A stretch of DNA of 64,000 nucleotides from Dyella silvae (lineage in GTDB: Bacteria > Pseudomonadota > Gammaproteobacteria > Xanthomonadales > Rhodanobacteraceae). Where the stretch lies: assembly GCF_026421305.1 (NCBI RefSeq), contig NZ_JAPJBQ010000009.1:108258-172257 (forward strand), written 5' to 3'. The notes below the pieces were generated by a model. The model saw only the letters and a program-made list of their open reading frames with translations. It had not been told where the DNA came from and searched no databases. This document shows, piece after piece, positions 28,893 through 37,443 of the stretch (its first letter is position 1; each line of letters opens with the position of its first letter). A program made the position numbers and the translations under genes.

Positions 28893-29868
28893 GCTCTGCT
28901 GTCGACGCGGACGAGAATGGGCGAAGCTCAGAGGGAAGATATCCAGTGCGTTTGCGGATGGCGCGGGCAAAGTACGCGGGGTCGGAGAATCCGCAGCGGT
29001 GTCCGATTTCCGCCACCGTAATTCGCCGAAGAAGCGGGGACATCAGCAGCTGTCTGGCTTGCTCCACGCGCGCGTCCATTAGTATCTGCGCGAAGGTGGC
29101 GCCGCACGCTCCCAACGCTGCGTGCATGGCTTGTTCCGGCACGTCCAGTGCGCATGCCACCTCGACGGCGGACAACCGCTGCTCAATGCAGCGCTGGACA
29201 ATTAACGACTGTGCTTTGATGCGTAGAGCGCGTTGCGCCAGGCTTGGCCGGGCAATGCGGCCGTTCAGCTCGTGCGCAACCTGTGCCAGTAACCCGCCGA
29301 CCTGATCTATAAAGACCTGACCGGGCAATGCCGAGCCGCGGACGACTTCGGGTGAAAGGGCACTGACGAAGGTGGAGAGCGCACGGCCCCAGCCAACGTC
29401 ACGCGGTATGACCCGTCCAACAAGAAGGGTTGGACTGGGAATCCATTGGCGCAGCCAAGGTTCGGAGATCTGGAGATTGACGATGTCGTAGGCGTCGTGG
29501 TCGAGTTCGAATGGCAACAGGGAATCGGCGAGCACGGCGTCGCCCGTCCTGAGCAGCATGCGATTGCGCTGGATGAATCGCCACTCGGAGGCAAGATTGA
29601 TGACCAGATTGATGCTTCGTGCTGTGCTCCTTGCGAGCTGACGTTTCTTGCGCAGGGAACGATGCTTGGTCCCCTGCATGCGAAACACGGTGATGGGGCC
29701 AAGATGGGTGGATATGAACCCGGCGTTGAGTGGTCCCGGCTCATCACAGACCACCTCCATCGGCGTCAAGTTATCTGACAACGTGGCTGCATAGTAGTCG
29801 CGCCGCTCATTCTCTGGCACATCAAGGGTTGACCAGCGCTGGATTTGCCCGGTGATATCGACAGACAT
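28876..29868 (-). CDS. AraC-family regulator with FeaR-like ligand domain
   Basis: This 330-residue protein has an AraC-binding-2 type N-terminal domain (WSTLDVPENERRDYYAATLS to about residue 190). A C-terminal DNA-binding domain follows, with LSAVEVACALDVPEQAMHAA and ITVAEIGHRCGFSDPAYFAR. In this group the ligand domain often senses aromatic or amine compounds, but no catabolic gene is near. MSVDITGQIQ at 29868 was chosen as the start. An in-frame extension to 29949 runs into the upstream gene's end region. Its 3' end overlaps the next AraC gene. Confidence 0.88.
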   Translation of the reverse strand: MSVDITGQIQRWSTLDVPENERRDYYAATLSDNLTPMEVVCDEPGPLNAGFISTHLGPITVFRMQGTKHRSLRKKRQLARSTARSINLVINLASEWRFIQRNRMLLRTGDAVLADSLLPFELDHDAYDIVNLQISEPWLRQWIPSPTLLVGRVIPRDVGWGRALSTFVSALSPEVVRGSALPGQVFIDQVGGLLAQVAHELNGRIARPSLAQRALRIKAQSLIVQRCIEQRLSAVEVACALDVPEQAMHAALGACGATFAQILMDARVEQARQLLMSPLLRRITVAEIGHRCGFSDPAYFARAIRKRTGYLPSELRPFSSASTAEHDHAV

Positions 29869-29950
29869 GCTTTTCCGAGTTATTTGGTGGAGGTGTATTC
29901 GATGGCAAGAGAGCGTTGGGTTATCGCGGTTCAAATAACGGCTTGCCACA

Positions 29951-30838
29951 TCATCGATACATGCGGCGATAGTTCCCCGGAGTCATCCGCAACACCTGCG
30001 CGAAGCTGCGGCAAAGATGGCTTTGGTCGGAGAACCCTGTTTCCTGGGCGATGTCGGTCAAGGGGCGGTTCGTCTCCCGAATAAGGGCGGCCGCGGCGGC
30101 GACACGGCGCTGGACGAGGTAGCGGTAAGGCGGGATTCCCGTGCTGCAGCGAAACGCGCTAATGAATCGGCTGACGGAGAGTCGGGTGATCGCTGCGAGG
30201 TCGGCCAGTTGAACGCGTTCCGCCAAATGCTGTTCGATATAGCGCTTTACCTTGGCCAGGCACATAGGCGGTAGCGTGCCCGGGGCTGGCCGGTCAAAAA
30301 CGGCGCTTTGTGCTTCCGTTAAGGACTGCTGGCCAGCCGTAAGGTGTTCGAGTGCATCGAGCAGAGCACCGGTGGCGCTGGGGCTGCCGAGGCGTCCGTT
30401 CCGGAGGGCGGTGGTCTGATGGCCCTCACCCTCGGGTATGCGCACGGTGACCAAGAGGCGTACTAGCGTTGATGCGCCCCCGGGCGAGCCCTCATGACGG
30501 TCGGGAGAGTCGGCATCGTGGATGGTCACGACACACGCACGGTCGATATCAATGTCCAGCCTGCTTTCCGCCAGCATCCGTCCTGGAGGATAGGCGTCGC
30601 AGATTGCCAGCCTTCCCAATTGGGCGAGCACGTCGGCGACCTGCTGATCGCGCCGCACGGGCTGGGCGGTCGGCCCACCCTGGACGGAGCGGCTGATGGA
30701 CGACCCGCTGGCATGTCGGGTGGGACGGTGAGCCGTATAGGCCAATCGTGCTTGATCGGTCATGGCGATGTGCGCTGCGAGTCTGGTTGACTCCAGCTTC
30801 AAGGCGGCCGATCTGATTGAGTGGACTGAAACCGTCAT
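29951..30838 (-). CDS. AraC-family regulator with degenerate N-terminal domain
   Basis: This 295-residue protein has a conserved C-terminal AraC domain. Its two recognition regions are VQLADLAAITRLSVSRFISA and PLTDIAQETGFSDQSHLCRS, followed by RMTPGNYRRMY. The N-terminal part has no recognised ligand fold and is rich in arginine and serine, so the start is uncertain. MTVSVHSIRS at 30838 is used here because the upstream extension to 30997 runs into a region lacking coding character. It is the first of three AraC genes in a row on this strand. Confidence 0.82.
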   Translation of the reverse strand: MTVSVHSIRSAALKLESTRLAAHIAMTDQARLAYTAHRPTRHASGSSISRSVQGGPTAQPVRRDQQVADVLAQLGRLAICDAYPPGRMLAESRLDIDIDRACVVTIHDADSPDRHEGSPGGASTLVRLLVTVRIPEGEGHQTTALRNGRLGSPSATGALLDALEHLTAGQQSLTEAQSAVFDRPAPGTLPPMCLAKVKRYIEQHLAERVQLADLAAITRLSVSRFISAFRCSTGIPPYRYLVQRRVAAAAALIRETNRPLTDIAQETGFSDQSHLCRSFAQVLRMTPGNYRRMYR

Positions 30839-31248
30839 GATTTGCCGGAAGTCTGGTCTGTGTGTGCCACCGGACTGAGAATCCGGCGTTACCAAGCTGT
30901 GGAGCCTGGGCGCCGGCGTCCACATGTGCCATGGCCGAGCTGATGGAACCAGACGCAGAGCTGGCAAATCTTGAACTTTTTTATACGGGCCGAGCATTTC
31001 CCCAGGAAGAATTTCGAGGTACTGGGTCGGCGGTGACCTGCCAGGGCAAACAGCCGACTTGTCGATGCGGTCGGAACACCTTTGTTACAGGTGAGATGGC
31101 TGCTTCCATGTCGCAGTACCGCATCAGATCGAAAAATGGATGGTGCTGGGTGCGTTGCGTGGAACTTCCAAAGCGTCGCGCTATTGAGCAATCTCTGGCC
31201 CCGTCTCAGGGACTATGGTGGATACGCCAAACCCAGGCCATCTCGCCT
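30839..31248. other. Intergenic region with open frame of doubtful coding value
   Basis: The frame of the downstream DUF2384-like gene is open from 30862, but the extra 129 codons are rich in Cys, Trp and Pro and show no family. A second frame encodes MVDTPNPGHLAYVPFAFP from 31215 and stops at 31274, so the true N-terminus may have been altered by a frameshift. Confidence 0.4.
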
Positions 31249-31545
31249 ATGTGCCCTTTGCCTTCCCCATTTGATCAAGGACACGACGTCCTCCTTGCAG
31301 AGATCAAGGAGATCGAGAAAGTGTCCGCCACTTGCGCCAGGCGTCCGCCCTCGATGGCGGCGTTGCTTGCCGTGTTGGAATCCGCGCGAAAGATCGAGGG
31401 TTCGTTCCTCGCTGTCATCGCCTGGTATCGCGACGTCGCGATAGCTGAACTGGATGGATGCACAGCACGCGAACTGGTCGCCAAAGGGCGCGCCGAGGAA
31501 GTCATCGAGTTCCTGCGAGCCATCCAGCAAGGGAAAAGGGACTAG
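31249..31545 (+). CDS. Third MbcA/ParS-like (DUF2384-like) small protein
   Basis: The conserved part of about 98 residues has a helical start and the C-terminal pattern VIAWYRDVAIAELDGCTAR followed by ELVAKGRAEEVIEFLRAI. This closely parallels the protein at 18579-18905 and places both in one subfamily of toxin-binding-like domains. No RES toxin gene is adjacent. The start is uncertain because the frame is open back to 30862. A strong two-way terminator follows the stop. Confidence 0.58.
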   Translation: MCPLPSPFDQGHDVLLAEIKEIEKVSATCARRPPSMAALLAVLESARKIEGSFLAVIAWYRDVAIAELDGCTARELVAKGRAEEVIEFLRAIQQGKRD

Positions 31546-31574
31546 CACTCCTTCCGAAATCCACAGGAAAAAAG

Positions 31575-31609
31575 AAAAGGCCCGCGACGGATTCGCAGGC
31601 CTTTTTTTT
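31575..31609. terminator. Strong bidirectional rho-independent terminator
   Basis: AAAAGGCC pairs with GGCCTTTT around a 15-base loop and is followed by a run of T on the plus strand. On the minus strand it is followed by CTTTTCTTTTTT. It lies between convergent genes. Confidence 0.88.
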
Positions 31610-31724
31610 CTAACGGTACATGCCCAAGTTATGAGGCCTTTCCCATAGCCGCGGACTCGGTGGCCTCATGGCCAGCTCCCGTCGCGCCGACATCAGACAA
31701 TGTCCGTGTCGGCCGCCTTAGTAA

Positions 31725-32162
31725 TCAACCCGGCATTTTGCGGAAAGCGATAGCGAACCGATTCCATCCATTGATGGCGATGACAAGCAAGGTAAGGTCG
31801 GCCAGTTCTTCGTCAGAGAAGTGGGGGCGGACCGACGTCCAGGCTTCATCCGGCACGTGCTCCTCACTGACCAGGGTCAGAGCCTCGGTCCACTCCAGCG
31901 CAGCGCGCTCACGCTCACTGAAAAAAGGCGTTTCCCGCCAGCCCGGCAGCGTGGCCAGTCGGCGTGCGTCTTCGCCGGCATCGCGTGCATCCTTGGAGTG
32001 CATGTCCATGCAGTAGGCACAGCCATTGATCTGCGACGCCCGGAGCCGGACGAGCTCGATCAAGGGCTTTTCAAGCGAGCTTTGAGCAATGCGCTGCTCG
32101 AGACCGACCATTGCCTTGATGGCACCGGGGTTGGCTTTGTAGAAATCGAGACGTTGACTCAT
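31725..32162 (-). CDS. Carboxymuconolactone decarboxylase / AhpD-like protein
   Basis: This 145-residue protein has the redox-type motif CAYCMDMHSKDA in an all-helical AhpD-like fold. Proteins of this size and motif act as alkylhydroperoxidase partners or thiol peroxidases, and the CxxC with the downstream histidine is kept here. GGAG lies eight bases before the ATG. It is the last of a run of minus-strand genes encoding a hydrolase and short-chain dehydrogenases, so a role in removing reactive organic compounds is a reasonable guess. Confidence 0.85.
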   Translation of the reverse strand: MSQRLDFYKANPGAIKAMVGLEQRIAQSSLEKPLIELVRLRASQINGCAYCMDMHSKDARDAGEDARRLATLPGWRETPFFSERERAALEWTEALTLVSEEHVPDEAWTSVRPHFSDEELADLTLLVIAINGWNRFAIAFRKMPG

Positions 32163-32223
32163 GGTAGATCTCCTCGTTACGAAGTGTGACTACACGTTGC
32201 AGTGTGGGCCATGGCGAACCGAT

Positions 32224-33141
32224 TCATGGTTTGCGCACAAACTGTTCAATCAGGGCAGACGTGGCAGCAGGCTGCTCCTCCATCACCCAGTGGCCGGAGT
32301 TGGCAATGACTCCGCCCGTGACGTCGGTGGCGACATTGCGAAAGATGTCGGCCATGCGTGCCCCGTAGGACTTCTCGGCGCCGAGGGCGAGCACCGGCAT
32401 GGGCAACTTGCCGCGACTGGCCAGCAATGCCTGATTGTCGATAGCGTCCTGCGGAAAGGCCGCGAATTGCTCAAATGCGTCGTGAATCGCATGCGGACGG
32501 GCATAGAGCGCCGCGTAGTGTTCACGCGTTGCTTCGTCGATGGCGGACGGATCGGCGGACAGCTCGTTCCAGAAACGGTCGAGATAGATGCGCTCTCGCC
32601 CCGCGACCAGACGTTCCTCGTCAGGTCCGTGAAAATTGAAATGCCACGTACGAGGGGACCGTAACTGCGCGTCCCAATCCCCAATGCCTGGTAATGGCGC
32701 ATCTATGGCCACCCAGCGGGTCACCCGAGTCGGGTGCTGAACAGCGAATGCGTAAGCGACCATGTTGCCAATGTCATGGCTTACCAGTGTGACCTTGTCT
32801 ATGTGTAACTGATCGAGCAGGCCGGCCATATCCTCGGCCTGGTTCTTCTTTGTATAGCCATCGGATGCCGGCTCAGATAGCCCCAGACCACGCAGATCAG
32901 GAACGATCACCGTGTGGTCCTTCATCAACGCGGTTGCGGCCGGCTGCCACATGTCGCCGGTATCACCAAAGCCGTGCAGCATCAGCACGGCAGGACCATG
33001 GCCGCCCACGCGAACATAGAGGTGCGTGCCGTTGGTCGGGATTTGCTGCTCGTGAAAGGAGCTGGCGTAGGGGGCTACGCCGGCATGAGCCAAACTGCTC
33101 ATGCCGAGCAGGCTTGCCACAAGAAAGATGTAACGACGCAT
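32224..33141 (-). CDS. Secreted alpha/beta hydrolase, epoxide-hydrolase-like
   Basis: This 305-residue protein has a signal peptide (MRRYIFLVASLLGMSSLAHA), the oxyanion motif LHGFGDTG and the nucleophile elbow SHDIGN, where aspartate replaces serine. An aspartate nucleophile is typical of epoxide hydrolases and haloalkane dehalogenases rather than esterases. A late histidine is present in NSGHWVMEE. It is probably periplasmic. It sits 68 bases downstream of a short-chain dehydrogenase gene and 61 bases upstream of the AhpD-like gene, so the three may form one unit. Confidence 0.85.
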   Translation of the reverse strand: MRRYIFLVASLLGMSSLAHAGVAPYASSFHEQQIPTNGTHLYVRVGGHGPAVLMLHGFGDTGDMWQPAATALMKDHTVIVPDLRGLGLSEPASDGYTKKNQAEDMAGLLDQLHIDKVTLVSHDIGNMVAYAFAVQHPTRVTRWVAIDAPLPGIGDWDAQLRSPRTWHFNFHGPDEERLVAGRERIYLDRFWNELSADPSAIDEATREHYAALYARPHAIHDAFEQFAAFPQDAIDNQALLASRGKLPMPVLALGAEKSYGARMADIFRNVATDVTGGVIANSGHWVMEEQPAATSALIEQFVRKP

Positions 33142-33209
33142 AAATAGTCTCTCAATGCCTGATTGCGATACCTTGGGAGGGCCAGGCAGGCCCTCCCAAG
33201 GCAGAGACA

Positions 33210-33959
33210 TCAAAGCTGGCTCATGCCGCCGTCAGCGATGATTTCGGTGCCGACGATGAATGCGGATTCCGGGGATGTCAGGTGCAGCACAGTTGCCGCG
33301 ATTTCCTCCGGATGGCCAAACCGGCCAAGCGGGATCTGGGACTGAATCTGGGCGGCAACTGTTTCAAGAGTTCCAGCATCTACACCAAGCTTGCCGTAGA
33401 TCGGGGTGCTCACCGGGCCGGGACTCAGCACGTTCACGCGTGCTCCTCGGGGAAGCAGTTCCGCCGACAGTGTCCGTGCCAGACTGATCAGGGCCGCCTT
33501 GCTTGCAGCATAAATCGATGTGTCCGGCATGCCGATGTGAGCATTGATCGAACCATTGATGACGACAGCCGCGCCCTTGTTGAGGATGGGCAGCAAGGCC
33601 TGCAGCTGGAAGTACGGGCCTTTGACGTTGGTGTCGAAGATCTGGTTCCACAGCCCCTCAGTGGCGTTGTCCAGCGAGGCAAATTTTGCGACGCCGGCAT
33701 TGACGAAGATCGCATCCAGACGCAGGCCGCGGCCGGACAGCTCGTTGGCCAGTGCTTTCGAGGCCGGGAGGGAACCGGCATCGTTGACAACGGCGATGGC
33801 GCTGGAGCCGATGGACGCCGCAGCTTGGTCGAGGGCCGTCTTGTCGCGACCGGTGATGACAACGCGTGCGCCTTCTTCGGCATAAGCCTTGGCCGCAGCC
33901 AGGCCGATGCCGCTGCTGCCGCCTGTGACGAGTACGGTCTTATCGGAGAAACGTTTCAT
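33210..33959 (-). CDS. Short-chain dehydrogenase/reductase
   Basis: This 249-residue protein has the NAD(P)-binding motif TGGSSGIGLAAA, the NAG-type motif VNAGVAKFA, the catalytic tyrosine and lysine in YAASKAAL, and the closing IIADGGMSQL typical of classical SDR enzymes. It would reduce or oxidise a small carbonyl or alcohol in the cytoplasm. Paired palindromic sites upstream (34040-34071) may be its operator. The substrate is not evident. Confidence 0.9.
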   Translation of the reverse strand: MKRFSDKTVLVTGGSSGIGLAAAKAYAEEGARVVITGRDKTALDQAAASIGSSAIAVVNDAGSLPASKALANELSGRGLRLDAIFVNAGVAKFASLDNATEGLWNQIFDTNVKGPYFQLQALLPILNKGAAVVINGSINAHIGMPDTSIYAASKAALISLARTLSAELLPRGARVNVLSPGPVSTPIYGKLGVDAGTLETVAAQIQSQIPLGRFGHPEEIAATVLHLTSPESAFIVGTEIIADGGMSQL

Positions 33960-34039
33960 GGGGAGATCCTTTGGGGTGGGGTTTCAAGTACGGACTCATG
34001 CTGCGCGAAATCCACAAGATTGCCGTTCCACCAAAACGA

Positions 34040-34071
34040 CGAACATGTTCGTTTTCTTCGAACATGTTTCA
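34040..34071. promoter_or_regulatory. Twin palindromic operator-like sites upstream of an SDR gene
   Basis: CGAACATGTTCG (34040-34051) is a perfect palindrome and CGAACATGTTTC (34059-34070) repeats it nineteen bases on. The pair lies about 80 bases before the SDR start at 33959, as expected for a repressor that binds as two dimers. The regulator is unknown, and no TetR gene lies nearby. Confidence 0.5.
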
Positions 34072-34223
34072 TTGAGCTAAACCAGCGCGGCCAGGAACAA
34101 CCCCGGGGACGGCCAGAGGACGCGTTTGTGTTAGTCGAAATGATCCGTCGCCCTGGCGCCGGTGTAGTCATGTTCTGGCATCCCTGACCGGCCAGGCCGG
34201 ATCACGGATCGCGGCCACACGAT

Positions 34224-34946
34224 TCAGGAACTGGCGCGCCCGATCGATGCGCCACCGTCGACGTAAAGGGTCTGCCCCGTAATGTAAGAGGCGCCATCAG
34301 AGAGAAGAAACTCGACAGCAGCCGCCAGTTCGTCCGGTTTTCCGAGGCGCCTCATCGGAACGAAAGAAAGGAAGCGTTGCTCCGCCTCGCTGCCGGAAGG
34401 GGTGTTGGCGCGAAAGAGCTCGGTTTCGACCGGCCCGGGAGCTACCGCATTCACGGTGATGCCCGTCTCCGCCAACTCCAGTCCCCACGTGCGCGTAAAG
34501 CTGTTGACGGCCGCCTTTGCCGCGCCGTAGGCGGTTCGTTGAGCAAACCCTAGTGCGACAAGGCTGGTGATGTTGACGATGCGACCCCAGCCCTTGCCTC
34601 GCATCTGGGGAAGAAGCGCTTGCGTCGTCTGCAGCGTCGGCACGAGATTAATCCGGAGAATGTCATCCAGGTCATTCAGGTCAACATCACCGATCGGAGC
34701 CAACTTCACGTATCCAACGTTGTTGATAACGCCATCAAATGAATACTTGTCTACCAAACGCGCCAATACTTCTCCGGTCGCAACACGATCGCCGAGATCG
34801 GCAGAGACAAGCGTTCCGGGAAAGCCTGCGTCATTTGCGTTTCGGGCAAGGCCGATAATCTGGTGCCCCGCATGGGCAAGGCGCGAAGAAATGGCCCTCC
34901 CAATACCCTTGGTTGCGCCTGTTACGAGGAATGTGCGACGGGTCAT
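34224..34946 (-). CDS. Short-chain dehydrogenase/reductase
   Basis: This 240-residue classical SDR has TGATKGIGRAIS, INNVGYVKLA in place of the usual NNAG, the catalytic YGAAKAAV and the final LYVDGGASIG. GGAG lies eight bases before the ATG. It is one of three SDR genes on this strand within 5 kb. It differs enough from the neighbours that recent duplication is unlikely. Confidence 0.9.
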   Translation of the reverse strand: MTRRTFLVTGATKGIGRAISSRLAHAGHQIIGLARNANDAGFPGTLVSADLGDRVATGEVLARLVDKYSFDGVINNVGYVKLAPIGDVDLNDLDDILRINLVPTLQTTQALLPQMRGKGWGRIVNITSLVALGFAQRTAYGAAKAAVNSFTRTWGLELAETGITVNAVAPGPVETELFRANTPSGSEAEQRFLSFVPMRRLGKPDELAAAVEFLLSDGASYITGQTLYVDGGASIGRASS

Positions 34947-35055
34947 GGCTCTTACTCCAGATGCACAGCAATAGATAAGGTCAAACTCTGCGAGGCCCTT
35001 ACGCTTTACGGTTCAACGTAGATAAGTCGATCGACGTTCTGACTTCGTCGATGCG

Positions 35056-35295
35056 TCACAAGTAGTTGGCGCGTGCACTTCGCGCGAGCCGCCTGCCCAC
35101 TAGGGCGCAGGCGGGGCAGAACCCAATGACTCCGGTCAAGCCGAATCCAACACCGGCGATGGCAGCAATCCAGTTCCACGGCGAAGTTAGATACGCGAGG
35201 CCAAGAATCACAATCGCTGCAGCGACAAGAACGCGGATAATGCGCTCCAAGACCGGGACGTTCTTAACGAAGAATGCTGTTTTGACGAAGGACAT
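35056..35295 (-). CDS. DUF2892 (YgaP-like) small membrane protein
   Basis: This 79-residue protein begins MSFVKTAFFVKNVPVLERII and has two hydrophobic segments with a short link, ending in GFCPACALVGRRL. This is the DUF2892 pattern with its CPAC-like cysteine pair at the end of the second helix. The role is unknown. In other proteins the domain is fused to rhodanese. The in-frame extension upstream to 35370 lacks support. Confidence 0.78.
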   Translation of the reverse strand: MSFVKTAFFVKNVPVLERIIRVLVAAAIVILGLAYLTSPWNWIAAIAGVGFGLTGVIGFCPACALVGRRLARSARANYL

Positions 35296-35785
35296 GTTGT
35301 GCTCTCGGGAAGTGTCGCGAGTGGTGATATGGATTCCACGCACTGATCCTTCGTGCCGACCGATCGGCACCGGGGCGTAGAAACGTCAGTAACCTCGTGG
35401 AAAAGCATGGCGCGCGAAAGGCGGCGCGGATTGAACAAAAGTGGCATCGATTAGCGAATCGAGCATTTGAGGCGACTGATGTCGCAGGACACAGATCAAC
35501 GACGATCCATCGCTGCTCTCCGCACAACGCCGTGACCGTGCCGACGCCAGGGGCAGGCGATATCCAGGATTTGCGAAAGCTAGTTAAGCGGAGCAGCACC
35601 AAGCACGGACGTTGATGGTCCCACCAAACTTTCGATGAGCGGCTTTTCTGGCCGGCTGCGTGCGGGCTGGCACATGCCTACTAAGTGGTGTTCTTGCCAG
35701 ATCTTTTGGTTCTCTTGAAGGATCGATTCATTCGATCTCTGGGGCCGGCTCAGGCCGGCCAGGCATATGAATCCCGCGCACGGCG
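35296..35785. other. Intergenic region with two hairpins
   Basis: About 490 bases with no supported gene. Hairpins GATCGA-TTCATTCGATC (35721-35736) and GGCCGGC-TCAG-GCCGGCC (35743-35760) lie just past the end of the next SDR gene and may end its transcript, though there is no T-run. Confidence 0.45.
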
Positions 35786-36580
35786 CTACGCTATGGATCG
35801 CACGACGCCGCCATCCACTCGGACGGAAGCACCCGTGGTCGCTGAGGCCTGCGTAGATGCGAGATAGACGCACATATTTGCGATCTCCTCTGGAGTTGCC
35901 AGCCGCTGGATCAGTGATGTCGGCCGGTGAGTGAGGATGAAGTCGCGTTCCACGTCTTGCACCGACGTCCCTTGTGAGGCCGCAATCTTCTCGAAGAACT
36001 GACTGACACCTTCTGAGCGGGTGGGGCCGGGTAGTACAGAATTTACGGTGACTCCCGTACCTGCCAACGTTTCAGCGAGGCCGCGAGCCACAGACAGTTG
36101 AGCTGTCTTGGTCGTCCCGTAATGAATCATTTCCGAGGGGATCTGCAATGCAGATTCGCTGGAAATAAACTGAATCCGCCCCCAGCCACGTTGGATCATG
36201 CCCTGCGCATAATGGCGCGATAGTCGAACACCGGAAAGCACGTTGACTTCAAAGAAGCGCAGCCAGTCTTCGTCCGGAATATCAAAGAACGGCTTCGGTT
36301 CGAAGATGCCCAGGTTATTTACTAGGATGTCAGCCTCGGGTTCTCGTTCCATCAGGTTTTTCGCGCCGTCGTTAGTGCCAAGGTCGCCAACGACACCCGC
36401 AACATCCGCGTCTGGCGAGTGTTTGCGCACGACCTCTATGGCTTGGTCAACGCGATTCCGAGTGCGTCCCGTGACGACTACACGGGACCCTGCATTTGCA
36501 AGACCAACCGCTATAGCCAAGCCAATTCCCCCCGTTGAACCGGTAATAACGGCGTTGCAGCCACTCAGGTCGATATCCAT
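35786..36580 (-). CDS. Short-chain dehydrogenase/reductase
   Basis: This 264-residue classical SDR has TGSTGGIGLAIA, VNNLGIFEPK and the catalytic YGTTKTAQ motif with serines in FISSES. It closes with SVRVDGGVVRS. GGAGA lies eight bases before the ATG at 36580. The upstream in-frame extension to 36640 is not needed. It belongs to the same minus-strand run of redox enzymes, but gaps of several hundred bases argue for separate promoters. Confidence 0.9.
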   Translation of the reverse strand: MDIDLSGCNAVITGSTGGIGLAIAVGLANAGSRVVVTGRTRNRVDQAIEVVRKHSPDADVAGVVGDLGTNDGAKNLMEREPEADILVNNLGIFEPKPFFDIPDEDWLRFFEVNVLSGVRLSRHYAQGMIQRGWGRIQFISSESALQIPSEMIHYGTTKTAQLSVARGLAETLAGTGVTVNSVLPGPTRSEGVSQFFEKIAASQGTSVQDVERDFILTHRPTSLIQRLATPEEIANMCVYLASTQASATTGASVRVDGGVVRSIA

Positions 36581-36885
36581 GCTTTTTCTCCAAGGGTGGA
36601 TCCATTTGAGAACACCTACGGGGCGACTCACTAGCGTCAAGCAGGGTAAAGGCGGCGCTGCATGTAAAGGGTCAATGGAACTGGATGAAGTTAATCGGAG
36701 AAGTGCGGCTCAGTCGCACTAGGATCCGCACCGGACCGGTGAATTGCTTGAACAAAACTAGCCCGTATCAGGTGTTCCCCAATCACGACTTGTCCTGCTC
36801 CCGCACAGGACGCGCCACAAGGCTATAAGCAATGGTGCCGGGAGTTAGCGCGTTGTACGTGGGTGCCACTCGGCGGACCGGGCTA
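36581..36885. other. Intergenic region with a short palindrome
   Basis: About 300 bases without a gene. CACCGG-A-CCGGTG at 36729-36741 is a perfect 13-base palindrome that could be an operator for the SDR gene downstream. Confidence 0.4.
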
Positions 36886-37443
36886 CTAGAGGGCAAAGCC
36901 CATGCCGACAAGCGCCATCGTTTCCCCGCGATTTGGGTCGTGCAGTCCGCCGTTGGAGATGTGACGGAGCTGGAAGCTGAAGCGCTTGCTTTGCCAGCCT
37001 AGCGTGCTGACAAACTCATAGTGGCTACTCAGGGCCTGAGTGACTTGATGGTTATATGCGAGCTCAAAGCCGAAGAACAGTGGTTGGTACCAAGCTTGCG
37101 GTTCTCCCCAGTGCAGTCGAGCACCTCCGGCAAGCAGCCCGGTGCTGTGGGTCGCTCGATAGCGGCTCACTTCGCAGTGGTAGATGTTCCGCTGGTCAAT
37201 CCAACCAAGCGACGCCACAGGCTGCCAGGTAAGGGTGGACCCAGCGACTGCCCTTTGCTTCCCCATGGTTTCCACAAAGATGGCGGTGGCGCCGTGATCA
37301 CCCATGTAGCTAGATCCCGCTTGTATTTCGATTCGTGGCTCACTTGCCAGGGCACTTGCGGCCAGGGCGGGTAAACAAAACAGAATAGATGCTGAGGCAA
37401 GACGCTGGCCCGAACGCAGGCCATCGCAATAAGTAGTCGACAT
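36886..37443 (-). CDS. pagL: PagL-type lipid A 3-O-deacylase
   Basis: This 185-residue protein has a signal peptide (hydrophobic to about residue 33, ALAS) and the outer-membrane barrel pattern of PagL. The active-site region reads FQLRHISNGGLHDPNRGE, holding the histidine, serine and glutamate that form the PagL catalytic triad, followed by a final strand ending in MGFAL. PagL removes the 3-linked acyl chain from lipid A and so lowers its immune stimulation. The gene stands alone. The sensor kinase gene on the other side of a 550-base gap is divergent. Confidence 0.85.
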   Translation of the reverse strand: MSTTYCDGLRSGQRLASASILFCLPALAASALASEPRIEIQAGSSYMGDHGATAIFVETMGKQRAVAGSTLTWQPVASLGWIDQRNIYHCEVSRYRATHSTGLLAGGARLHWGEPQAWYQPLFFGFELAYNHQVTQALSSHYEFVSTLGWQSKRFSFQLRHISNGGLHDPNRGETMALVGMGFAL

